Shown piece after piece: positions 26,219-33,258 of a DNA stretch of 64,000 nucleotides. Position numbers and translations under genes: made by a program. The DNA is from JBBATK01 sp046297095. GTDB lineage: Bacteria > Bacteroidota > Ignavibacteria > Kapaibacteriales > NICIL-2. Each line of letters begins with the position of its first letter. Positions within the stretch are counted from its first letter, which is position 1. The stretch spans positions 38,906-102,905 of the forward strand of contig JBKCNS010000031.1 of NCBI GenBank assembly GCA_046297095.1, written 5' to 3'. Under the pieces are notes generated by a model that saw only the letters and a list, made by a program, of their open reading frames with translations, did no database searches and was not told the DNA's origin.

Positions 26219-29200
26219 TTACTCTTGCTCTCTGGCTGCGATGAACTCTGCCTTTGAAATGGGGATTACCGGTGGCGCGCCTGCTTTTTTCACATCGGCA
26301 TTGGCGGTGCTCAACGCGCTGCTTACCAGTGTGTCGATCTTTTTCTCCAGCTCCTCTACAGCCAAGGCCATGCCTTGCACTCGGGCCAATTGATTGTCGC
26401 TGGGTGCTCCGGTGCTTTGCGCAACATCGCCGTAAATCTCTGCAAGCTTCTCGCGCAGCTGCGGCTCTGTGTCTGCAAACAGCGAGCTCTTCTTTGCCAC
26501 CACTGTTTTATGCAGTGCATCGAACTCTTCAATACACTTATCAACGGCAGCGGACTTTAGTCCTGCCGTGCTTCGCGCCTCAAGACTATCTCGTACACTG
26601 GTAATCTGCTCTGCGGCGTAAGCCACACGCTCAATAAGTGCATAGAGTTTCATGGTTGTTGCAAAGTTCTTTGCGCGATCGCTACCCGAATGAATAGAGC
26701 GCGGATCGTAAGCTATAGTTAGCGGTCCCGTCACCACCTTGTCGTTCTTGGTGATGCGCACAGTGTATGTGCCCGCAGGCAAGGTGGGCCCGAAGTCGCC
26801 ACCACCGGTATTCTTCGACACCGCCACTTTAGGCGGTTTCATATTCATACCCCAGCCCACGCGATTAATACCTTTGCGCTTAGTTGCAGGCACAGTGGCA
26901 ATCACGGAATTGGATGAATCCAGAATATCAATTTTCAGATCGCCGATAAGGTGCCGCGCACGAAGGAAGTACGTGATCTGCGCATCACCACGGGGATTGG
27001 GAGCAATGAACTCATCCACACCGTCGAACTCCTGAAATCCGCTCTCGCTGCGCAATAGCGAGGGCCGTGTGGGAAGAATGGTAATATCCTGCTTGAGCAG
27101 ATCGGCAGTGAGTGCACGAAGCGGCGTGAGATCATCGAGTATGTACATGCCTCTGCCGTGCGTGCCTATAATCAAGTCGTGCTCGCGAGGATGAATCTGC
27201 AAATCGCGCACAGGTGTTACGGGAAAATCTCCCTTGAACAAAGCCCACGAAGAGCCGCCGTCCATCGAGATATACAAACCATACTCAGTGCCCGCATACA
27301 ACAATTGTGCATTCACGGGATCCTCTCGCACTACATGCGCATATCCGCGCAGCGAATCGGTGTTCAATGCACTCCATGTTGCGCCGTAATCTGTGGTGCG
27401 CACCACATAGGGCTTCATATCGCCGCGAGTGTGGTTCTCCAGCGTTACATAACACGTTCCCTTTGCATAGTGCCCCGGCTCCACGCAGCTTACCCACGTG
27501 CCTGCGGGTACATTCTTCGGAAGCTTTGATGAGCACAAGGTCCAGGTATTTCCGCCGTTCGTGGTCACGTGAAGATTACCATCGTCGGTGCCTGCCCAAA
27601 TTATTTTCTCATCCATGGGCGATTCGGCAATGGTAACAATAGTGCAGTGATTTTCTGCGCTGGTGTTGTCTGCCGTAACGCCGCCGCTGCCTTCGGGATT
27701 ATACTTCGTAGAATCGTTGGTGGTAAGGTCTCCCGAAATGCGATCCCATGTATCACCGTGATTTGTGGACGTGTACACATACTGCGAACAGATGTAGATG
27801 CGCCGCGGGTTTGTGGGGCTTTGAGTAAGAGGCGTAGACCAATTCCATCGCAGCTTTGCCTCGCCCGGCTGCTCGTAGGGCTTGATGGGCTTGGTTTCGT
27901 TCGTGGCAATGTGCCGGCGAACGGCATTACCGCCCTGCGATTCGAAGTATAAAATATTCGCATCGGAACGATCGCGAATCACCCAGAAACCATCACCCCA
28001 TCCGGTGGGCTCCCAGTTTTTGTTTTGAATTGCTCCGCCCGGAATGCGGTGCGGTACCATCCACGAGCCGTTGTCCTGCAATCCGCCGAACACATTATAG
28101 GGCTCTTCGAAATCGTAGGAAACATGATAGAACTGTGCCAGCGAGAGATTACGAAACTTGCTCCACGATGAGCCGCGATCATAACTGCGATACACACCGC
28201 CATCGGTGCCCAGCAACAAGTGCTGCGGATTTGTGGGATCTATCCACAAGGCATGATGATCCGGGTGCGTGCCGCCGCCATACTGAAATCCGTTGAAGGT
28301 TTCGCCGCCGTCTTCACTCATACCAAGCTGAAAGGATGGGCGGTACACCATATTCTCGTTGTAGGGATCCACTTGCAAGCACGAGAAATAAAACGGACGT
28401 GCCGTAACACTGGATGCGGTGGAAGTAAGCTTCCAACTTTCTCCAAAGTTCTCACTGCGATACAATCCGCTTTTCGAACTCTCGAACATAGCATACACTA
28501 TGTTGTGCCTCGAAGGTGCTATTGCAAGCAGAATACGACCAAGGTCTCCGGCGGGAATAGTGTTCGTCATTTTCTTCCACGTTGCTCCGCCGTCGGTGCT
28601 TTTGTACAATCCGCTACCGGGTCCGCCACTGCTGAATGTGTATGCTTTTCGGCGGAACTGCCACATGGATGCATACATGATGTTCGGCTGCACGGGGTCG
28701 ATTACTACGTCTGCACATCCGGTTTTTTCGTCCACATAGAGCACGCGCTCAAAGCTCTGGCCGCCGTTGGTGGTGCGGTATAATCCTCTGTTCGGTGAGT
28801 CGGACCATAAAGCTCCTAAGCCGGCGATAAAGGCTTTTTGCGGAGCACCCGGAACAAGGGCGATCTTGGCGATGCGCTCCACATTATCCAGACCGAGTTT
28901 CTTCCAGGACGTTCCTCCATCGGTTGTTTTATACAAACCGCCGCCAATGCTCACACTGTTGCGGCAATTGCTTTCGCCTGTGCCCACCCACAGCACAGAA
29001 TCTGCGTGCGTGGGGTCTAGAGCCATCGCACCTATGGAATGCTCTTTTTCTTTATCGAACACCGGCTCGAAGGTGGTACCGTTGTCATAGGATTTAAACA
29101 CTCCGCCGGCAGCGGCTCCCACGTATATGCACAGCTTTTTCTCTAGCGGCGAGCCCGACTCGGTGGGTAGGTAACATGCTTCAATGGCGCTCACGCGTCC

Positions 29201-29377
29201 GGATGATGTGGCCGGGCCAAGCGAGCGGGCTTTCATGGCGCCAAACATAGACGACTGCGTGAGCTGTGCTCGAACAGGTGTAACAGCGGCGGCAGCCATC
29301 ATAAGAACAGCGGCAACAAATAGTGCACGGCGAAGATCTGTATAGTTGCCGTAAACAATGCGATTCATCATCTTCAT
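26219..29377 (-). CDS. Large secreted beta-propeller protein with eleven Asp-box (BNR) repeats
   Basis: A 1052-residue exported protein. The signal sequence (ALFVAAVLMMAAAAVTPVRAQ) is clear; ATG at 29377 is used, with an alternative three codons later. About eleven Asp-box repeats of the form S/T-x-D-G-G-x-S/T-W/F are visible (for example TTDGGTSWKK, STDGGATWKK, SEDGGETFNG, TTNGGNTWTL, SMDGGSSWAL), marking a VPS10/sortilin-like or glycoside-hydrolase-like multi-blade propeller. A C-terminal Ig-like and helical region (about 790-1052) follows, ending FIAAREQE with no T9SS sorting domain. Many bacterial homologues are annotated as glycosyl hydrolases, but I see no catalytic signature, so enzymatic activity is not claimed. 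It probably binds glycan or protein in the envelope. Gene orientation is convergent with the rlmD gene. Confidence 0.8.
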   Translation of the reverse strand: MKMMNRIVYGNYTDLRRALFVAAVLMMAAAAVTPVRAQLTQSSMFGAMKARSLGPATSSGRVSAIEACYLPTESGSPLEKKLCIYVGAAAGGVFKSYDNGTTFEPVFDKEKEHSIGAMALDPTHADSVLWVGTGESNCRNSVSIGGGLYKTTDGGTSWKKLGLDNVERIAKIALVPGAPQKAFIAGLGALWSDSPNRGLYRTTNGGQSFERVLYVDEKTGCADVVIDPVQPNIMYASMWQFRRKAYTFSSGGPGSGLYKSTDGGATWKKMTNTIPAGDLGRILLAIAPSRHNIVYAMFESSKSGLYRSENFGESWKLTSTASSVTARPFYFSCLQVDPYNENMVYRPSFQLGMSEDGGETFNGFQYGGGTHPDHHALWIDPTNPQHLLLGTDGGVYRSYDRGSSWSKFRNLSLAQFYHVSYDFEEPYNVFGGLQDNGSWMVPHRIPGGAIQNKNWEPTGWGDGFWVIRDRSDANILYFESQGGNAVRRHIATNETKPIKPYEQPGEAKLRWNWSTPLTQSPTNPRRIYICSQYVYTSTNHGDTWDRISGDLTTNDSTKYNPEGSGGVTADNTSAENHCTIVTIAESPMDEKIIWAGTDDGNLHVTTNGGNTWTLCSSKLPKNVPAGTWVSCVEPGHYAKGTCYVTLENHTRGDMKPYVVRTTDYGATWSALNTDSLRGYAHVVREDPVNAQLLYAGTEYGLYISMDGGSSWALFKGDFPVTPVRDLQIHPREHDLIIGTHGRGMYILDDLTPLRALTADLLKQDITILPTRPSLLRSESGFQEFDGVDEFIAPNPRGDAQITYFLRARHLIGDLKIDILDSSNSVIATVPATKRKGINRVGWGMNMKPPKVAVSKNTGGGDFGPTLPAGTYTVRITKNDKVVTGPLTIAYDPRSIHSGSDRAKNFATTMKLYALIERVAYAAEQITSVRDSLEARSTAGLKSAAVDKCIEEFDALHKTVVAKKSSLFADTEPQLREKLAEIYGDVAQSTGAPSDNQLARVQGMALAVEELEKKIDTLVSSALSTANADVKKAGAPPVIPISKAEFIAAREQE

Positions 29378-29440
29378 AAGTACTTTTTTGGTTTTAATTA
29401 TTCAATGGGATGGATTGCCGACACTGCAGTTGCACGAGTT

Positions 29441-30211
29441 CTATTTGCGTTTCTTTTCAGAACTCTTTTCCGTGTTCTTTTCCGAAGCAGGCATCACAAA
29501 AATGCTGTCGTCTATAGAAGGATTGATTGATATCTCGCTGACGGACATGGTGCCGCCGCCTTCGTTATCCAAAGCTGTGGGCAGAAGGATACCGCCAAAG
29601 CGTTTGTAATTGCTGAAGGTGGTAATCACCTCGTTGTCTTCACCCTGGAAGCGATACCGTGTGGTGATCTTTACTACCAAGTACGAGTCCACATCCAGGA
29701 AGTACTCATACTCTACTCCGTCTTTGCGTTTTGAGATAATCACATAACAATCCGAACCATCAAATTCCTCGGTGACTTTGTAGCTCAATGTTCGAATGCT
29801 GTCGGTTCCAATGATAAGGTCGCTGCAAACCAAATCCCCGGCGCTGGTCATGCTCTTTGTGTCTTTAGCATTCATTGGCTGGGGATCCAGCGAACCGGAC
29901 CACGGCATAATGCTCCATGCTGTTTTGCCGTCATAGCCTCGCACCATCGACATCCCCGGCTGAATAACCGTTTCGGCGAGTTGCTTTTTGCCCTTCACCG
30001 TTGTGATCGACGTACGTTTCCAGCTACCATCGCTACTGATGTATGTACCTTTCGCTATGTAGTGCGTAGCACGCATGCATAGCTCACGGCCGCCCACTGC
30101 AGCGCGATGCTTCTCCAGTATAGAATCGAGCGAAACGGCGCTGGCGGTGTGCATGCAAAGGACAAGTACCGCAAGCTTCATTATGATGGTGTGTACACGT
30201 GTGTTGTTCAT
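29441..30211 (-). CDS. LolA-like outer-membrane lipoprotein-sorting fold protein
   Basis: A 256-residue exported protein. The ATG at 30211 gives a signal peptide (IIMKLAVLVLCMHTASA). The mature part has the half-barrel pattern of the LolA/DUF4292 superfamily: SLDSILEKHRAAVGG at its start and a long curved beta sheet (KRTSITTVKGKKQLAETVI, GYDGKTAWSIMPWSG, DSYLVVKITTRYRFQGE). It ends in a short Lys/Glu-rich tail (EKNTEKSSEKKRK). LolA-like proteins carry lipoproteins or other lipids through the periplasm, but many paralogues are of unknown role, and no LolB or LolCDE genes are near. It lies about 60 bases upstream of the Asp-box gene on the same strand and may be co-transcribed with it. Confidence 0.65.
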   Translation of the reverse strand: MNNTRVHTIIMKLAVLVLCMHTASAVSLDSILEKHRAAVGGRELCMRATHYIAKGTYISSDGSWKRTSITTVKGKKQLAETVIQPGMSMVRGYDGKTAWSIMPWSGSLDPQPMNAKDTKSMTSAGDLVCSDLIIGTDSIRTLSYKVTEEFDGSDCYVIISKRKDGVEYEYFLDVDSYLVVKITTRYRFQGEDNEVITTFSNYKRFGGILLPTALDNEGGGTMSVSEISINPSIDDSIFVMPASEKNTEKSSEKKRK

Positions 30212-30385
30212 ACCTGAGGCAGAAAGTTGGGGAAGTAAAATTCTCTGTAGAGTGAGCTGCAAAATAGAGCATTCGCATCTCAGATACTAACGCACAGGCG
30301 GTCAACCTACGGATAATGAACATGTCGGTTGAGGTACGAGTTTCTTATTTCAGACATCTCTATCTTTTATTCAAAACCAATACAC

Positions 30386-30393
30386 TATCTTTG
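30386..30393 (+). promoter_or_regulatory. Bacteroidota-type -7 promoter element upstream of hpf
   Basis: TATCTTTG fits the TAnnTTTG consensus known for primary-sigma promoters of Bacteroidota. It lies about 65 bases upstream of the hpf ATG. A clear -33 TTG is not seen, so this is a candidate. Confidence 0.45.
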
Positions 30394-30458
30394 CACGGGT
30401 CACGTTTTGAAACACGTACCACCACTTGTTGTTTATTCTCACAAATAGGAGAACGCAC

Positions 30459-30776
30459 ATGAACTTGCTCATCGACAGCACCAATTTCGACCCAAGCCCC
30501 GCGCTGAACACATTTATAGAAGAAAAACTTCAAGGGGCTCTGAAGCTGGAACCCCGCATCACGCGCATCCACTGCACAGTAAGCGAAGCACGCGTTGATC
30601 ATGCGAAGTCATTTACCTGCGCATTTACCATTTTTGCACCGGGCAACGACTTTGCCGTGCGCCGTACCGCCGAGGACATTCACGAGGCTGTCTTGAAAGC
30701 GGTGGATAGCACCAAACGGAAGTTGCGCAGTGTGAAAACAAAGAAAATCACATCCCGCAGGGTTGCTCGGGAGTGA
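30459..30776 (+). CDS. hpf: Ribosome hibernation-promoting factor (short HPF / RaiA family)
   Basis: A 105-residue member of the ribosome-associated inhibitor family. These proteins bind the 30S decoding centre and silence or dimerise ribosomes in stationary phase. The ATG at 30459 is preceded by TAGGAG about nine bases upstream. Recognisable features are the N-terminal ALNTFIEEKLQGALKLEPRITRIHCTVS and the central TAEDIHEAVLKAVDSTKRKLRSVK, which is the usual HPF helix. Length shows the short form without the C-terminal dimerisation domain. A TAnnTTTG promoter element lies upstream. The nhaD-type gene starts 29 bases later on the same strand, so the two may be transcribed together, coupling stationary-phase survival with ion homeostasis. 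Confidence 0.9.
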   Translation: MNLLIDSTNFDPSPALNTFIEEKLQGALKLEPRITRIHCTVSEARVDHAKSFTCAFTIFAPGNDFAVRRTAEDIHEAVLKAVDSTKRKLRSVKTKKITSRRVARE

Positions 30777-30805
30777 TTTGAACCTAATACCAACATCCGC
30801 GTTGC

Positions 30806-32074
30806 ATGGAAATCATCATCCTTCTTCTCGTCGTGGCCGGCTACGTTGCCATTACCTTCGAGGGAAGCCTCAAGCTCGACAAAACCGCCACGGCATTACT
30901 GAGCGGGTTGGGTTGTTGGATTTTGATATTCATTGCACCTCCGCAGGGCATTACGGCCGAAACCGAGTTCATGCATCATCTCTCCGAGATCGCCGCGGTG
31001 ATCCTGTTTCTGCTGGGCGCAATGACCATTGTGGAACTCATCGACCGGCATCATGGTTTCGATGCCTTCGTGCGATTGTTAACCACAAGCTCGCTGCCGG
31101 CTTTGATGGTGCGTGTGGCCGTGGCGTCGTTCTTTTTGTCGGCAATACTGGATAATCTTACCACCACCATTGCTATGTGTGCCATCGTTCGGCGCATAGT
31201 GGCAGAGCGAGAGCAACGGCTGTGGATTGCGGCATTGATCGTGATCACAGCCAACGCCGGCGGAGCGTGGTCTCCGATGGGTGATGTAACTACCTCGATG
31301 TTGTGGATTGGCGGACAGCTGAGCACCACCGGTGTGATGCTTGCCACGTTTGTTCCGTCTCTTGCAGTGGCTGCCGTTCCCACACTCTATTGTGCGTTGC
31401 GATGGAAGGGCACAGCGCCGCTCGTACCGCCATCATCGGAAGCAGATCAGCATGCGTCGCCGGCGTATAGCTCAAAGATTCTGATGCTCGGTACGGCGAT
31501 GTTCCTGTTGGTTCCCCTGCTGGCCGCACTGTATCACATTCCGCCGGTGGTGGGAATGTTGTTTGCTTTGTCTCTGATGTGGATTTCCGTAACTCTTCTG
31601 CATCGCTCGATGGATGAGTCGGAACGCAACCGTCTGGGTGTAGCACAGGCCATGCGAAACATCGATACACCCACTATTCTCTTCTTTGCCGGTCTGTTGC
31701 TCTCGGTAAGCGCGTTGTCGGTGGCAGGATTTATCTCCTCGTGGGCATCATGGCTGGCTGCTAATGTTCCCGCGCCGTCGTCGGTGGCTGTGCTTCTGGG
31801 TTTGGCCTCGTCCGTGATTGATAATATTCCCCTTGTTGCTGCTTCGCAGAAAATGTTCAGCATGCAAACTTTCGGAATGGATCATCCCTTTTGGAATTTG
31901 CTTGCACTAACCACCGGCACCGGAGGAAGTATTATCATCTTTGGTAGCGCAGCCGGAGTGGCCGTGATGGGTATGGAAGACATGCGGGTAGGTTGGTACA
32001 CCAAGCGAATCTCCTTGCTGGCATTATCCGGCTTCGCCGCAGGAGCGCTGGTATTTATGGCTATGAATATGTAG
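30806..32074 (+). CDS. nhaD: NhaD-type sodium/proton antiporter
   Basis: A 422-residue inner-membrane protein with 12 or so hydrophobic helices, matching the NhaD/ArsB-related ion transporter superfamily. Diagnostic motifs: EIAAVILFLLGAMTIVELIDRHHGFD, the ASFFLSAILDNLTTTIAM loop and the ANAGGAWSPMGDVTTSMLW segment with buried polar residues thought to bind cation, and later GLASSVIDNIPLVAA plus TGTGGSIIIFGSAAGVAVMG. It exports Na+ or Li+ in exchange for H+. The start at 30806 follows hpf by 29 bases; the pair is likely an operon. The C-terminal stop is followed by a short direct-repeat spacer and the convergent lytic transglycosylase gene. Confidence 0.9.
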   Translation: MEIIILLLVVAGYVAITFEGSLKLDKTATALLSGLGCWILIFIAPPQGITAETEFMHHLSEIAAVILFLLGAMTIVELIDRHHGFDAFVRLLTTSSLPALMVRVAVASFFLSAILDNLTTTIAMCAIVRRIVAEREQRLWIAALIVITANAGGAWSPMGDVTTSMLWIGGQLSTTGVMLATFVPSLAVAAVPTLYCALRWKGTAPLVPPSSEADQHASPAYSSKILMLGTAMFLLVPLLAALYHIPPVVGMLFALSLMWISVTLLHRSMDESERNRLGVAQAMRNIDTPTILFFAGLLLSVSALSVAGFISSWASWLAANVPAPSSVAVLLGLASSVIDNIPLVAASQKMFSMQTFGMDHPFWNLLALTTGTGGSIIIFGSAAGVAVMGMEDMRVGWYTKRISLLALSGFAAGALVFMAMNM

Positions 32075-32085
32075 GCGCTGCGTTG

Positions 32086-32124
32086 CTCTGAACTTGACTC
32101 TGCTCTTGACTCTGAACTTGACTC
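32086..32124. repeat. 24-bp period direct repeat between nhaD and the MltB gene
   Basis: CTCTGAACTTGACTC at 32086-32100 recurs at 32110-32124, with an extra TTGACTC between. It fills nearly the whole spacer between two convergent genes; no terminator hairpin is visible. Confidence 0.8.
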
Positions 32125-32128
32125 AGCT

Positions 32129-33070
32129 CTACTTCTCTTCTTCCTGCGCCACGATCTTTTCTGCCAGCGTGAGTACGCACTGTACGTAGTCTTTGCTGTT
32201 GTTGTAATGATACACGGCAGCTTCTTGCTGTGATTGCTTTTCGCCCCAGCCGTTCACCTTCAGGTAGTTTCCTACACTTGCCATAGCATCCTCTTTATCA
32301 AACAAGCTTACCTTTCCATCGCCGTTACCGTCTACTGCCCAGCTCATGAACGACGAGGGTATAAACTGCGGCCATCCGAAAGCGCCTGCCCATGAGCCGC
32401 GCAGATCGGTGATAGGAAATGGAAGTCTGTCCTGCATGGATTTCAACGCCATCAACTGATCAATAGCCCAGTTTGCTTTGCGCCGAGCGCGAGTCTCAAC
32501 CATAGAATCCAAGCGGTTCAGCGAGTCCGGAGAAAATACGGTGGAGCGGTATGCCTGCTTATTGGCTTCGATATTCTGCGGCTCTGCAGCAGCAGCCAGA
32601 GAGGCGTACACACTCACAACATTATAGGTGCCCAGCACCGTTCCAAACTTTGTCTCTACCCACAGAATAGCAGTAATTACTTGCGAAGGAACACCGGTGG
32701 AATCTTGCACGCGGCGAAGCAGATCCGCATTCTCGGCAAAGAACTCCCGAGTAGCACGCATCGACATCGCGTTGTAATTGTGGGAATAGTCTGCTTTCTT
32801 TAAAAACCCCGTTACATTAATCTTCACCATCTTTTCCAGAAACACTGTGTTCGGATTGAGAAGAATGGTAGAGATAAATGCTGTATCGGCATTTCGTGCA
32901 AGCAGACCCATCACTGCCGACCGAAATCGCACATCGGTTCCCTTCATTAGACGTTCCATCGTACGCAGGCGCTCCGCGGTAATTGGATCGAGTGTGGAGC
33001 ACCCGGCCATCAGCACAAATACTGTTGCCGAAATAAAAAGTACCGCCCGTACAAAGAGAGTTCGTTTCAT
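32129..33070 (-). CDS. mltB: Lytic murein transglycosylase lipoprotein (MltB type)
   Basis: A 313-residue periplasmic lipoprotein that cleaves peptidoglycan glycan strands. ATG at 33070 gives a lipoprotein signal (FISATVFVLMAGC, lipobox MAGC with the modified cysteine); the open frame extends upstream, but that part looks noncoding. The catalytic SLT_2-type core has VPSQVITAILWVETKFG with the active-site glutamate, then the YASLAAAAEPQ segment, and GAFGWPQFIPSSFMSWAVDGNGDG. The DGNGDG loop is typical of MltB. Length is normal after the signal peptide. It is convergent with nhaD and divergent from the VWA/barrel gene, consistent with a stand-alone wall-remodelling enzyme. Confidence 0.9.
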   Translation of the reverse strand: MKRTLFVRAVLFISATVFVLMAGCSTLDPITAERLRTMERLMKGTDVRFRSAVMGLLARNADTAFISTILLNPNTVFLEKMVKINVTGFLKKADYSHNYNAMSMRATREFFAENADLLRRVQDSTGVPSQVITAILWVETKFGTVLGTYNVVSVYASLAAAAEPQNIEANKQAYRSTVFSPDSLNRLDSMVETRARRKANWAIDQLMALKSMQDRLPFPITDLRGSWAGAFGWPQFIPSSFMSWAVDGNGDGKVSLFDKEDAMASVGNYLKVNGWGEKQSQQEAAVYHYNNSKDYVQCVLTLAEKIVAQEEEK

Positions 33071-33258
33071 AAACCAAAAAGTGGATCGCGCTGTGCTGAA
33101 TTCCTGCTGCGCCCGCAAACTACAACGAAGTTCTGCATGCATGAAAAACACCTGCGCCATTCCCCGCTGCCGGGCATACGCACAAATAGCATCGTATTTT
33201 CGCACAGCTCTGTTGTAGTTACCGCAACTCATCACCATTACCAATCACCACGTTTCGA

